Program-made: the position numbers and the translations under genes
The notes under the pieces: generated by a model
What the model saw: the letters and a program-made list of their open reading frames with translations, nothing else
The model's database searches: none
What the model was told of the DNA's origin: nothing
Part shown: positions 38,237-47,396 of the stretch, in pieces
Layout: each line of letters starts with the position of its first letter
Numbering within the stretch: position 1 is the stretch's first letter
DNA from: an uncultured Flavobacteriaceae bacterium
GTDB taxonomy: Bacteria > Bacteroidota > Bacteroidia > Flavobacteriales > Flavobacteriaceae
Direction of reading: 5' to 3'
Length of the DNA stretch: 64,000 nt
NCBI GenBank assembly: GCA_943788695.1
Contig: CALSRG010000003.1
Coordinates: forward strand, 225,767-289,766

Positions 38237-39544
38237 ATGGCACGATATGAGTTAAAATTACCGAAAATGGGAGAGAGTGTGGCGGAGGCTACTATCACCA
38301 ATTGGTTAAAAGGCATCGGCGATGCTATTGACTTAGATGAGGATGTCCTAGAAATTGCCACTGACAAAGTCGATAGTGGCGTGCCAAGTGAAGTAAGAGG
38401 TGTTTTAGTGGAAATGTGTTTTGAGGTTGATCAAGTTGCACAAGTCGGCGATACTCTAGCTATTATAGAGACAGATGCATCAACAGATAATGAAAATATT
38501 GAGATTCCCTCAAATGTCGATGAATCTCATGCCCCTTTAGAATCTTTCATACCTCACGCCACAGAAGTATTGTCAACTGAAAGTCCTACCTTGTCTTCGG
38601 ATGATCGATTTTACTCTCCGTTAGTAAAGAATATTGCGAAGACGGAAGGGATCAATTTGGAGGAGTTAAGTCAAATTCAAGGATCTGGAAAAGACGGTAG
38701 GGTTACAAAAAATGATATCCTTAGCTATTTGGAGCAACGTAATCTATCTAAAATATCGAAAGGCAATCCAATCACATCGAAGGTACCTAAAGCAAATACA
38801 GAATCGCAAGTACCTCAAATGGTGGTGCCAAATGGTGAAGATCAAATAATAGAAATGTCGAGAATGGGCAAACTTGTGGCGAAACACATGGTTGATTCTA
38901 TTCAAACTTCGGCCCACGTCCAATCTTTTGTGGAAGTTGATGTTACTAAAATCTGGAACTGGCGCAAAAAAGTAAAGGATGATTATTTGAAACGCGAAGG
39001 TGAACCCTTAACATTTACACCCATATTTATGGAAGCGGTGGCTCAAACTTTGCGTCAATTTCCAATGATGAACATTTCTGTTCAAGAAGATCAAATCATT
39101 GTAAAAAAACACATTAATTTGGGTATGGCAGCTGCCTTAGCTGACGGCAACTTAATAGTTCCTGTTATCAAAGACGCCGATCAGTTGAATTTAAGAGGCT
39201 TGTCGAAGCGCGTAAATGACTTGGCGAAGCGTGCCCGCAACAACCAACTCAAGCCTGATGATATTCAAGGTGGTACCTATACAGTGACTAATGTGGGGAC
39301 TTTTGGTAGTATCATGGGCACACCAATCATAAATCAACCTCAAGTCGGTATTTTAGCAATTGGTGCTATTAGAAAAGTTCCAGCGGTTATAGAAACAGCA
39401 GAGGGCGATTTTATAGGGATTAGACATAGATTGTTTTTATCACACTCTTACGATCATCGGGTAGTAAACGGTGCTTTGGGAGGTCAGTTTGTTCAGGCGG
39501 TTAAGTTGTACTTGGAGGCTTGGGATGAACAAAGGGCAGTATGA
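38237..39544 (+). CDS. 2-oxoacid dehydrogenase E2 (dihydrolipoamide acyltransferase)
   Basis: 435 residues from the ATG at 38237 (MARYELKLPKMGE); an upstream start at 38129 would read through the preceding gene. Order: lipoyl domain with the lipoylated Lys in EIATDKVDS (about residue 43), linker rich in Pro/Ser/Thr, E3-binding domain (YSPLVKNIAKTEGINLEELSQIQGSGKDGR), then catalytic domain. The active-site motif reads DHRVVNGALGG: the His is there, but the position where many E2s carry Asp is Asn. Likely a branched-chain or 2-oxoglutarate type E2; the E1 and E3 genes are not adjacent. Confidence 0.88.
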   Translation: MARYELKLPKMGESVAEATITNWLKGIGDAIDLDEDVLEIATDKVDSGVPSEVRGVLVEMCFEVDQVAQVGDTLAIIETDASTDNENIEIPSNVDESHAPLESFIPHATEVLSTESPTLSSDDRFYSPLVKNIAKTEGINLEELSQIQGSGKDGRVTKNDILSYLEQRNLSKISKGNPITSKVPKANTESQVPQMVVPNGEDQIIEMSRMGKLVAKHMVDSIQTSAHVQSFVEVDVTKIWNWRKKVKDDYLKREGEPLTFTPIFMEAVAQTLRQFPMMNISVQEDQIIVKKHINLGMAAALADGNLIVPVIKDADQLNLRGLSKRVNDLAKRARNNQLKPDDIQGGTYTVTNVGTFGSIMGTPIINQPQVGILAIGAIRKVPAVIETAEGDFIGIRHRLFLSHSYDHRVVNGALGGQFVQAVKLYLEAWDEQRAV

Positions 39545-39580
39545 TTACTTTGCCTTTTAAAGCAAACCAAAATAACATAA

Positions 39581-40366
39581 ATGGATTTAAAACTTAATAG
39601 ACCAGTTTGTTTTTTCGACTTAGAGACAACTGGTACTGACATTTCTAAGGACAGAATTGTAGAAATTGCTGTACTCAAAGTGTTTCCAGGAGGTAATCAA
39701 GAATCTCATCGATGGTTGGTAAATCCACAATGTCCTATTCCTGATCAATCATCTGCTGTTCATGGTATCACAAATGAGATGGTAGCTGATGCTCCAACAT
39801 TTAAATCGCTGGCGCGCGAAATTAGCAGGTTGTTGTCTCATTCCGATTTAGCGGGGTATAATTCTAACCGATTTGATATTCCTTTATTAGCTGAAGAAAT
39901 GCTTCGAGCAGGCTGCGATTTTGATATGACTAATCGTTTGGCTGTTGATGTTCAAAATATATTTCATAAAAAGGAGCAAAGAACCCTTTCTGCTGCCTAT
40001 CAATTTTATTGTCAGCAAACCTTAGAAAACGCCCATACTGCAGAAGCAGATACAAATGCTACTTTCGAAATTTTAAAAGCACAATTAGATCGCTATGACG
40101 ATTTGGAAAACAATATTTCCTTTTTAGCATCATTTACAACCCGACAGAAATTAGCAGATTTCGCAGGTTTTTTAGGTTATGACGATCAAGATCAAGTGGT
40201 TTTTAATTTTGGGAAACATAAAGGTAATTTGGTGACTGAAGTGATTCAAAAAGAGCCTGGTTATTTGAATTGGTTGCTCAATTCAGATTTTCCTCTATAT
40301 ACTAAAAAAGTTTTGACGGCGATAAAATTGAATGCGCTGAATACCAACCCTAATACGCTGCTATGA
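39581..40366 (+). CDS. 3'-5' exonuclease (DnaQ-like) with C-terminal DUF3820-like part
   Basis: 261 residues. The DEDDh exonuclease motifs are FDLETTGTDI (about 12-21), SNRFDIPLL (about 89-97, second Asp) and the HTAEADTNAT region with the His and Asp (about 152-161). After the exonuclease comes an extra module (FNFGKHKGNLVTEV..EPGYLNWLLN) resembling DUF3820. It may proofread or degrade DNA/RNA; the precise role is unknown. It is followed with 4-base overlap by the FAH gene. Confidence 0.83.
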   Translation: MDLKLNRPVCFFDLETTGTDISKDRIVEIAVLKVFPGGNQESHRWLVNPQCPIPDQSSAVHGITNEMVADAPTFKSLAREISRLLSHSDLAGYNSNRFDIPLLAEEMLRAGCDFDMTNRLAVDVQNIFHKKEQRTLSAAYQFYCQQTLENAHTAEADTNATFEILKAQLDRYDDLENNISFLASFTTRQKLADFAGFLGYDDQDQVVFNFGKHKGNLVTEVIQKEPGYLNWLLNSDFPLYTKKVLTAIKLNALNTNPNTLL

Positions 40367-40974
40367 AGTTGATTTGTATTGGTCGAAATTATACAGAGCA
40401 TATTGCCGAATTGAATAACGAAAAGTCAGAGCACCCTGTGGTTTTTATGAAACCAGACACTTCAATTCTTTTAAAAAAAATGCCTTTTGTGATACCATCC
40501 TTTTCAAATGAAATTCATCATGAGGTTGAGGTTTTGGTTAAAATCAATAAAATAGGAAAACACATTGATTCCAAATTTGCACATAAATATTATGATGAAA
40601 TTGGACTAGGGATCGATTTTACGGCACGAGATCTTCAGAATACGTTGAAAGAAAAGAGTTTGCCCTGGGAAAAGGCCAAAGCTTTTGATGGCGCCGCAGT
40701 TGTTGGAGACTGGTTAAATAAGGCTATGTTTCAAAACATAAATCACTTGTCGTTTAGCCTTATTAAGAATGGTGACATTGTACAGCAAGGAAAAACTAGT
40801 CAAATGTTATGGAAAATTGACGAACTCATCGCTTATGTGTCTCAATACTTTACCTTAAAAATTGGCGATATTATTTTTACTGGAACACCTTCAGGGGTTG
40901 GCCCTGTGTCATCTGGTGATCGTCTTGAAGGAGAATTAGAAGGACACAAAATGTTTGCCATTAAGGTGAAATAA
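40363..40974 (+). CDS. Fumarylacetoacetate hydrolase (FAH) family protein
   Basis: 203 residues, the short single-domain form: MKLICIGRNYTEHIAEL start, metal-binding Glu pair in HHEVEVLVKI, Asp in GIDFTARDLQ and the C-terminal IIFTGTPSGVGPV. Members hydrolyse or isomerise carbon-carbon bonds in acylpyruvate-type compounds; in this lineage it is a frequent neighbour of cinA and the substrate is unknown. It starts 4 bases inside the exonuclease gene and ends 2 bases before cinA. Confidence 0.87.
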   Translation: MKLICIGRNYTEHIAELNNEKSEHPVVFMKPDTSILLKKMPFVIPSFSNEIHHEVEVLVKINKIGKHIDSKFAHKYYDEIGLGIDFTARDLQNTLKEKSLPWEKAKAFDGAAVVGDWLNKAMFQNINHLSFSLIKNGDIVQQGKTSQMLWKIDELIAYVSQYFTLKIGDIIFTGTPSGVGPVSSGDRLEGELEGHKMFAIKVK

Positions 40975-40976
40975 TT

Positions 40977-42239
40977 ATGCGTGCAGAAATCATAACTATT
41001 GGTGATGAGATTCTAATCGGTCAAATTGTAGATAGCAATTCGGCCTTTATCGGCAAAGCTCTTTCTAAAATAGGAGTTTCTGTAAAGCATATCACTTCAG
41101 TCGGTGATGACCAAAATGTAATTTTATCTGCCCTAAAAATTGCCAATTCGCGAGTTGATTTCGTTGTATTGACAGGCGGTTTAGGTCCTACCAAGGATGA
41201 TATAACAAAAAAAACACTAGCCACTTATTTTAACGATATTTTGGTGCGAAACGATAAGGTTTTAGCTCATATCGAAAGTTTGTGGAAAACCTACATCAAA
41301 CAACCTTTGTTGCAGGTCAATAAAGACCAAGCCCTGGTATTGTCTACCGCTCAAATTTTGATTAATGATCACGGAAGCGCTCCCGGAATGTGGATCGAAA
41401 AAGATGGTGTTGTTTTTGTGTCCTTACCTGGTGTTCCTTTCGAGATGAAGGCTATTGTTGACAATGTATTGGTGCCACGCATTTTAGAGAAATTTAAATT
41501 ACCTTTTATACTACATAGGACGCTTTTGACGCAAGGGATGGGTGAGAGTATGATTGCTGAACTTATTTCAGACTGGGAAAGTGTCTTGGACTCTGAAATA
41601 AAGTTGGCCTACTTGCCCAATCTTGGACGTGTTCGCTTGCGCTTATCGGCTCAAGGTCCTGTTAAAAATGTAGTTGAGGAAAAAGTTCAATTAGCCATAG
41701 ATCAATTGCTGCCCTTGATTCAGGATATTTTTGTTGGTTTTGAAGAAGATGATGCTATTGAAGTTGTAATTGGTAAGACATTAATTGTTAGGGGGCAGAC
41801 TTTATCTTTAGCAGAAAGCTGCACTGGTGGAGCTATTGCAGAAAGATTGACATCTTTTCCCGGGTCTTCGAAATATTTTACTGGTAGTTTAGTCAGTTAT
41901 GCCACAAGGGTAAAGCATGATGTGTTAGGAGTAGATAAGGAAATTCTAATTCAAGCTGGCGTCGTGAGCGAAGCAGTTGCAAAGGAGATGGCATTAAAAG
42001 CGAAAGATTTTTTTAAAACAGATTATGCTATTTCAACTACTGGAAATGCTGGTCCAACGACCTCCGAAGGACGTGTTACGGTAGGTACGGTTTGTATGGC
42101 AATAGCTGGTCCTCAGGGGGTTAGTGTGTTTTCATTTCAGTTTGGAAATAACAGAGAACGTGTGATCTCTAAGGCAGTAAATAAGGCTTTTGAACTGCTC
42201 TATCACGAATTATTAAAAAATGCGTCAAAAGAAGTTTGA
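40977..42239 (+). CDS. cinA: CinA: nicotinamide-nucleotide amidase / competence-damage protein
   Basis: 420 residues: an N-terminal MoCF-like domain (COG1058; GDEILIGQIVDSNSAFI, LTGGLGPTKDDITK) fused to the C-terminal PncC amidase (SLAESCTGGAIAERLTSFPGSSKYFTGSLVSY). It salvages nicotinamide nucleotides in the cytosol and is linked to competence in other bacteria. Upstream genes overlap or abut, so it is last in a small operon before the rpmB promoter. Confidence 0.92.
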   Translation: MRAEIITIGDEILIGQIVDSNSAFIGKALSKIGVSVKHITSVGDDQNVILSALKIANSRVDFVVLTGGLGPTKDDITKKTLATYFNDILVRNDKVLAHIESLWKTYIKQPLLQVNKDQALVLSTAQILINDHGSAPGMWIEKDGVVFVSLPGVPFEMKAIVDNVLVPRILEKFKLPFILHRTLLTQGMGESMIAELISDWESVLDSEIKLAYLPNLGRVRLRLSAQGPVKNVVEEKVQLAIDQLLPLIQDIFVGFEEDDAIEVVIGKTLIVRGQTLSLAESCTGGAIAERLTSFPGSSKYFTGSLVSYATRVKHDVLGVDKEILIQAGVVSEAVAKEMALKAKDFFKTDYAISTTGNAGPTTSEGRVTVGTVCMAIAGPQGVSVFSFQFGNNRERVISKAVNKAFELLYHELLKNASKEV

Positions 42240-42265
42240 AGGGACGTTTTAATTTACTAAATTTG
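42235..42265 (+). promoter_or_regulatory. Promoter of rpmB-rpmG
   Basis: TTTG at 42235-42238 (within the end of cinA), 19-base spacer, TAAATTTG at 42258-42265: full consensus match, 28 bases before the rpmB start. Confidence 0.72.
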
Positions 42266-42292
42266 CGCCCTGTTTGAATTAAAAAAAACGCC

Positions 42293-42529
42293 ATGTCACG
42301 AGTTTGTGAGCTTACTGGAAAAAAGGCAATGTCAGGAAACAACGTTTCGCATGCCATGAATAAAACTAAACGCACTTTTGGTGTAAACCTTGTTAAAAAG
42401 CGCTTCTACATCCCTGAAGAGGATAGTTGGGTCACTTTGAAAGTGTCAACATCCGCCTTAAAAACAATAAACAAAATTGGTATTTCTGCAGCACTTAAAG
42501 ACGCTCGCAAAAAAGGCATTTTAAAATAA
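42293..42529 (+). CDS. rpmB: 50S ribosomal protein bL28
   Basis: 78 residues: MSRVCELTGKKAMSGNNVSHAMNKTKR is the typical start, with the ISAALKDARKKG end. Only one Cys remains, so this is the zinc-free form. First gene of the rpmB-rpmG-DUF4295 run. Confidence 0.96.
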   Translation: MSRVCELTGKKAMSGNNVSHAMNKTKRTFGVNLVKKRFYIPEEDSWVTLKVSTSALKTINKIGISAALKDARKKGILK

Positions 42530-42548
42530 AATTTAAGAATTATTAGTC

Positions 42549-42731
42549 ATGGCTAAAAAAGGTAATCGCGTACAAGTAATCCTTGAATGCACAGAGCATA
42601 AAGAATCTGGCATGCCCGGAACATCAAGGTACATTACGACCAAAAACAAAAAGAATACACCCGACCGTATGGAAATTAAGAAATTCAATCCGATTCTTAA
42701 ACGCATGACGGTTCATAAAGAAATTAAATAA
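42549..42731 (+). CDS. rpmG: 50S ribosomal protein bL33
   Basis: 60 residues. The CxxC zinc ribbon is lost (single Cys in LECTEHK), the usual zinc-independent form in Bacteroidota. Core features [14 protein letters not shown] and the C-terminal [10 protein letters not shown] are kept. It lies 19 bases after rpmB and 7 before the DUF4295 gene. Confidence 0.95.
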   Translation: MAKKGNRVQVILECTEHKESGMPGTSRYITTKNKKNTPDRMEIKKFNPILKRMTVHKEIK

Positions 42732-42738
42732 TTGAATC

Positions 42739-42891
42739 ATGGCAAAAAAATCTGTAGCATCATTACAAACAGGATCGAATAGGTTGACCAAGGCTATCAA
42801 AATGGTTAAGTCTCCAAAATCTGGAGCATATACTTTCGTTGAATCTATTATGGTACCTGAAGAAGTAAACAACTTTTTTAGTAAAAAATAG
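42739..42891 (+). CDS. DUF4295 small basic protein, likely ribosome-associated
   Basis: 50 residues from ATG 42739 to TAG 42889-42891: MAKKSVASLQTGSNRLTKAI start, basic, with VESIMVPEEVNNFFSKK at the end. This matches the Bacteroidota-specific DUF4295 family found beside rpmG. A flavobacterial ribosome structure reported an extra protein called bL38; I believe it is this family, but that is from memory. It is the last gene before a terminator. Confidence 0.82.
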   Translation: MAKKSVASLQTGSNRLTKAIKMVKSPKSGAYTFVESIMVPEEVNNFFSKK

Positions 42892-42913
42892 GTCATTATC
42901 TCCTTAACATGCT

Positions 42914-42950
42914 AAGCTGCTTTTATTTTGGAAGCGGCTTTTCTTTTTTT
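42914..42950 (+). terminator. Terminator of the rpmB operon
   Basis: AAGCTGCTT pairs with AAGCGGCTT (nine pairs, one G-T), loop of nine bases, then a T-rich run. Confidence 0.88.
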
Positions 42951-42963
42951 ATAACATTAGATT

Positions 42964-44268
42964 GTGAGAACCAAATCATTAGATAACAATAAAATTAACG
43001 TCATTACCTTAGGTTGTAGTAAAAATACCTACGATAGTGAAGTGTTACTTGGTCAGCTCAAAGCCAACAACAAAGACGTCGTTCATGAGGGCGATGGGAA
43101 TATTGTTGTGATCAATACTTGCGGTTTTATCGACAATGCAAAAGAGGAGAGCGTTAATACCATTCTGGATTATGTTCAGAAAAAACAAGACGGATTAGTT
43201 GATAAAGTATTTGTCACTGGATGCTTAAGTGAGCGCTATAAGCCGGATTTGATTAAGGAAATTCCGGATGTTGATCAATACTTTGGCACAACTGAATTAC
43301 CACAATTATTGAGTGCCTTAGGTGCCGATTATAAACATGAACTGATCGGAGAACGTTTAACAACAACTCCAAAAAACTATGCTTATTTGAAAATCGCAGA
43401 GGGTTGTGACCGCCCTTGTAGTTTCTGCGCGATACCATTGATGCGAGGGAAACATCGTTCTACACCAATAGAAGACTTAATTGTCGAAGCTGAGAAATTG
43501 GCGTCTAATGGAGTTAAAGAACTTATTTTGATTGCTCAAGATTTGACCTATTATGGTTTGGATTTGTACAAAAAGCGTCGATTGGCCGATCTTCTAAATG
43601 CTTTAGTTCAAGTAGATGGTATCGAGTGGATCAGATTGCACTATGCTTTCCCATCAGGATTTCCTATGGAAGTTTTGGAGGTGATGCGCAACGAACCCAA
43701 AATTTGCAACTACATTGACATTCCATTACAACATATTTCTGACAGCGTTTTAAAAAGCATGCGGCGAGGAACAACCATGGCTAAAACTATAGAATTGTTG
43801 CATGATTTTAGAATTGCCGTTCCCGATATTGCTATTAGGACTACGCTTATTGTTGGTTATCCAGGAGAAACTGAAGCTGATTTTCAATTGCTTAAGAATT
43901 GGATTACCGATATGCGTTTTGAGCGCTTGGGTTGTTTCCAATACTCTCATGAAGAAGACACTAAAGCTTTTGAGCTGATTGACGATGTCCCGTTTGAGGT
44001 AAAGCAGCAAAGAGCGAATGAAATTATGGAAGTACAATCACAAATTTCATGGGAGTTGAATCAAGAAAAAATCGGACAGACGCTGAGGGTGATGATCGAT
44101 CGTAAAGAAGGAAATTACTATGTTGGCCGCACAGAATATGATTCACCTGATGTTGACAATCTTGTTCATATCACCGATGTCAAATCATATTTGTCACCAG
44201 GTAGTTTTGTAGAAGTCACCATCAACGAGGCTTCTGATTATGATCTTTATGGCGTTTTAAAGGTTTAA
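42964..44268 (+). CDS. rimO: Ribosomal protein uS12 methylthiotransferase RimO
   Basis: 434 residues, start GTG at 42964. MTTase domain (VITLGCSKNTYDSEVLLGQL, with Cys ligands), radical SAM core with CDRPCSFCAIP (CxxxCxxC, about 150-156), and a C-terminal TRAM domain. It adds a methylthio group to Asp of bS12. The terminator just upstream separates it from the L33/DUF4295 transcript. The gene ftsY, often between DUF4295 and rimO in this lineage, is not here. Confidence 0.94.
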   Translation: MRTKSLDNNKINVITLGCSKNTYDSEVLLGQLKANNKDVVHEGDGNIVVINTCGFIDNAKEESVNTILDYVQKKQDGLVDKVFVTGCLSERYKPDLIKEIPDVDQYFGTTELPQLLSALGADYKHELIGERLTTTPKNYAYLKIAEGCDRPCSFCAIPLMRGKHRSTPIEDLIVEAEKLASNGVKELILIAQDLTYYGLDLYKKRRLADLLNALVQVDGIEWIRLHYAFPSGFPMEVLEVMRNEPKICNYIDIPLQHISDSVLKSMRRGTTMAKTIELLHDFRIAVPDIAIRTTLIVGYPGETEADFQLLKNWITDMRFERLGCFQYSHEEDTKAFELIDDVPFEVKQQRANEIMEVQSQISWELNQEKIGQTLRVMIDRKEGNYYVGRTEYDSPDVDNLVHITDVKSYLSPGSFVEVTINEASDYDLYGVLKV

Positions 44269-45134
44269 ACGGTAGTCGTTTTTACTTCAGTCTTTAGTTG
44301 CTGTTGTTTGGGAAATAAGATGAAGTAGCCACCCAAAAAGGAGATGATTGCTCCAATAATTGAAATCCATAGTCCTACTGTAGCTGAAGTTTCGCCAGAC
44401 AAATCAAGAATACCTGCGCTACTAAGAAATAAGAATTCTCTCACCCCAATGCCAGCAAAGGATAATATACTTGCGGCTGACGAGATTAAAAATATCCACA
44501 CTAAAATTTCTGGACGGTTTTCAATTCCCATACCCAATATAATGAGAAGAACAGCTGATATTTGAATGGATTGAGACAATACAGAAAATCCAAAAGTGCC
44601 AAAATAGATGCGTCCGCTTTTGAAAAAATATTTTGTAATGGCGTATCCCAAAGCAATCATACTAATAACTATTACTGATTTCATCCATATGTTAGTAGTG
44701 ATCAAATGATCAGCGTCAAACAATACAATCAAAACACCTAATACGCCAAAACCAATAGCCCGATCTAAAAAGAGCATTTTTACAACAGGTTTGGTTGGCC
44801 ATTTCAAAATACGATGCAATCGGTACCCTTTATAGGCATCACCGCCAACCCCACCAGGTAAAAAGAAATTGTAAAAAAGACCGGCAGCATACAGTTTAAA
44901 GTTACCGCGCCATGATAGCTGGTAATCGAATAACCTAAAAATATTGAGCAGACGGAAAGATGACACCACCTGAGATAATAAAAATAAAATGAACGCACCT
45001 GCGATATAGCTTATATTGGTGTTATTAATTGAAATTAATAACGCAGAGCCATCAATATTACGAACAGTATAATAGATACATAATACGGTAACTGCGAGTT
45101 GCAGTAATTTTCCAAGAATTTTACGAACCGTCAT
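44265..45134 (-). CDS. Lysylphosphatidylglycerol synthase-like (UPF0104) membrane protein
   Basis: 289 residues with about seven transmembrane helices and the family motif FFLPGGVGGDAYKGYRL (about 92-108) plus AGIGVREFLFL near the C-terminus. This is the TM region of the LPG-synthase/AglD-type family, without the C-terminal aminoacyl-transfer domain. Paired by a 14-base overlap with the next gene, a lipid-sugar glycosyltransferase, so it probably moves or uses a glycolipid intermediate (inference). Confidence 0.82.
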   Translation of the reverse strand: MTVRKILGKLLQLAVTVLCIYYTVRNIDGSALLISINNTNISYIAGAFILFLLSQVVSSFRLLNIFRLFDYQLSWRGNFKLYAAGLFYNFFLPGGVGGDAYKGYRLHRILKWPTKPVVKMLFLDRAIGFGVLGVLIVLFDADHLITTNIWMKSVIVISMIALGYAITKYFFKSGRIYFGTFGFSVLSQSIQISAVLLIILGMGIENRPEILVWIFLISSAASILSFAGIGVREFLFLSSAGILDLSGETSATVGLWISIIGAIISFLGGYFILFPKQQQLKTEVKTTTV

Positions 45135-46077
45135 GCAGTGTTGTTATTTTTTTGATATGAAATGTATTTTGAGATTTCAGTTCATGAAACGAACGTATTC
45201 TTATGTTGTAAAGCAGACCTAAGCTAAACAAATGAACGCCTAAAAAAACAAATATTAAACCGATCCAAAATAAAGTCGTCCCCAATATGTGTTCTCCCAC
45301 AAGGCTTAAAAATAATAAATATAGGCCGATCAAAAGTCCTAAAAAGCATAATAACACACCACTTTGGCCAAAGAGACGCAAAAATCTGTTGAGATATTTT
45401 TTTTGAAATAGAATGATAATAAGGTCTCCAATTACTCTATACGTTCGGTTGAAGCCATATTTTGACTTACCATACCGTCGAGGATGGTGCTTGATGGGTA
45501 ATTCAAAAATTTTTGCACCAGCTAAATGAGCTATTAAGGTAATGTATCTATGTTGCTCGCCATAGAAATTCAAGGATTTTGCTAGCTCCGATGTAAATAC
45601 TTTGAGCCCGCAGCCTAAGTCTTTGACCTTAAGGCTAGTAATTAACCTAACTATGGCATTAGCCAATTGGGAAGGTAATATTCGTAACAGTTTGTCTTTA
45701 CGATCTGTTCGTATTCCTGTGACTAAGTCGCATTTTTCTTTTAACGCCTTTTTGAGCAACAAGGGAATATCTTTTGGATCATTTTGCAAATCACCGTCCA
45801 TCGTAATAATGTAGTCACCGCTTGTGTAGTTAATCCCGGTGGCTAAAGCGATGCTTTGACCGTATCGTTTTCGGAGTTCAATTAGAACGATCCTCGAGTC
45901 ATTATAAGAAAAAACACTTTGATTGGAACCGTCAGTTGAACCATCATCAATAATTATGATTTCAAATTGATAGGAATGGAGAGACTTGATGATACCATCA
46001 ATTAATAGAAAAATACTTTCTTGCTCATTATGAATAGGAACAACAACAGATATTTTGATAGCATCAGAAGGAATCAT
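45121..46077 (-). CDS. Polyprenyl-phosphate glycosyltransferase (DPM1/GtrB type)
   Basis: 318 residues. N-terminal GT2 catalytic domain: SVVVPIHNEQESI, IIDDGSTDGS, ITMDGDLQNDPKDIP (DxD), then KVKDLGCGLKVFTSEL and GAKIFELPIKHHPRRYGKSKYGF typical of GtrB/DPMS. Two C-terminal transmembrane helices (about 229-250 and 262-290) anchor it. It would make a sugar-phosphate-undecaprenol donor. Its end overlaps the UPF0104 gene. Confidence 0.88.
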   Translation of the reverse strand: MIPSDAIKISVVVPIHNEQESIFLLIDGIIKSLHSYQFEIIIIDDGSTDGSNQSVFSYNDSRIVLIELRKRYGQSIALATGINYTSGDYIITMDGDLQNDPKDIPLLLKKALKEKCDLVTGIRTDRKDKLLRILPSQLANAIVRLITSLKVKDLGCGLKVFTSELAKSLNFYGEQHRYITLIAHLAGAKIFELPIKHHPRRYGKSKYGFNRTYRVIGDLIIILFQKKYLNRFLRLFGQSGVLLCFLGLLIGLYLLFLSLVGEHILGTTLFWIGLIFVFLGVHLFSLGLLYNIRIRSFHELKSQNTFHIKKITTLHDGS

Positions 46078-46166
46078 ATTTACACCAGTTTTCCATGGTG
46101 TTGCAAGTTATTATTTTTAACAATTTACCTTGCAATTTTTAAAAAGAAACCATGAAAAGAGATATT

Positions 46167-47315
46167 TTATTCAAAGGGATTCGACCATCTTTCATTGTTG
46201 TAAACGTCCGTCCCTGATAAAGTCTTTAAGAAAGCTATAATAGCGAGTTTCTCCTCCTCCGTTAAGTTGAGCTGTTGACCTTCGTTGTTTGGTCCTCGTA
46301 ATCTGTTGTCAATATTCGGATTGACGATAATGCTGTTGTAGTGATTAACTACCTGAAGCAAATTTGAAAAATTCCCATTGTGCATTAATGGTCCGTTAAG
46401 TTCCCCTTGTCTATTTGTTACATCTCTGAGTGATGGAGCACGTGTATTGGTTAAATCTGTTCCCAATTGACCGTTTGCCAACGCTATGACACCATTATTT
46501 AAGCTTTGAGGATCAATATCAAATTCTGGCGGAGCGTGGCACCCTGCGCATCCTGCTCCATCTAAATTAGGCGGATTAAGAAATAAAGTCTTTCCTAAAT
46601 TTTCCGCAACGGAATAATTGTCAAATGGTACTTGGTCATTTGGCGATTGCGAGCGCCCAATATCGTATTTTGAATCAAACGATTGAATGCTTCTTATAAA
46701 TTGAGCTAAAGCGCGTTGTATTTTAATTTCATCAATCTCGTTGCTGTCGAAAGCGTTTGCAAACAAGACGGGATAGTAACTCAAGCCGTTTAATCGCATG
46801 ATTAAATCATCAAAACTGGGATCACCATCAGTGCCACTAAATCCCATTTCAATATGGTCTTGAATGGGTTGGGTCACTTGATTTTCTAAACTTAATGCAC
46901 GTTCGTCCCAAAAAAATCTCGTTTCATTAGCAAATCTTGTATTCACCAAACGCATAGCGTGTCTTCCAGTAAGACCTCCCGAGAGCCCAGAGCTCTGCAC
47001 ATCAGCATCACTAAACGCCATTGATTGTTGGTGACAACTGGCACATGAAATAGTATTGTTTACTGACAAATTAGTGTCATAAAAAAGTACACGACCGAGG
47101 GTTGCGATATCATTATCAATATTTTGCCCAGCAGGCGTGTTGTCTTTGGTAATATATCCTGGAATGGACTGATTGGCATAGTCAAAAGGTAAGGAAGGCA
47201 AGTTGAGGCCAAGCAAAGCATCCGATAATGAAGAGCCTGAGTTATCAATTGTGTCATCACTAGACGAACAGGAACAAATGAATGCTACGAATATAAATAG
47301 ATAGATTTTTGTCAT
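46167..47315 (-). CDS. Di-haem cytochrome c peroxidase / MauG-like lipoprotein
   Basis: 382 residues. Lipobox-like N-terminus (IFVAFICSCSSSDD) suggests a lipoprotein on the periplasmic side. Two haem-c sites: SCASCH (about residue 91) and GCAGCH (about residue 257). His/Met axial ligands probably follow (MHNGNF). Family enzymes reduce H2O2 or modify proteins (MauG). It stands alone; no signal for regulation is seen. Confidence 0.88.
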   Translation of the reverse strand: MTKIYLFIFVAFICSCSSSDDTIDNSGSSLSDALLGLNLPSLPFDYANQSIPGYITKDNTPAGQNIDNDIATLGRVLFYDTNLSVNNTISCASCHQQSMAFSDADVQSSGLSGGLTGRHAMRLVNTRFANETRFFWDERALSLENQVTQPIQDHIEMGFSGTDGDPSFDDLIMRLNGLSYYPVLFANAFDSNEIDEIKIQRALAQFIRSIQSFDSKYDIGRSQSPNDQVPFDNYSVAENLGKTLFLNPPNLDGAGCAGCHAPPEFDIDPQSLNNGVIALANGQLGTDLTNTRAPSLRDVTNRQGELNGPLMHNGNFSNLLQVVNHYNSIIVNPNIDNRLRGPNNEGQQLNLTEEEKLAIIAFLKTLSGTDVYNNERWSNPFE

Positions 47316-47396
47316 GATACTTTTGACTCAAATTAAACCCAATGGTTTAAATGGAATTACAATTCAAAGCTATTATTATTCACAAAAAAGATGGCA

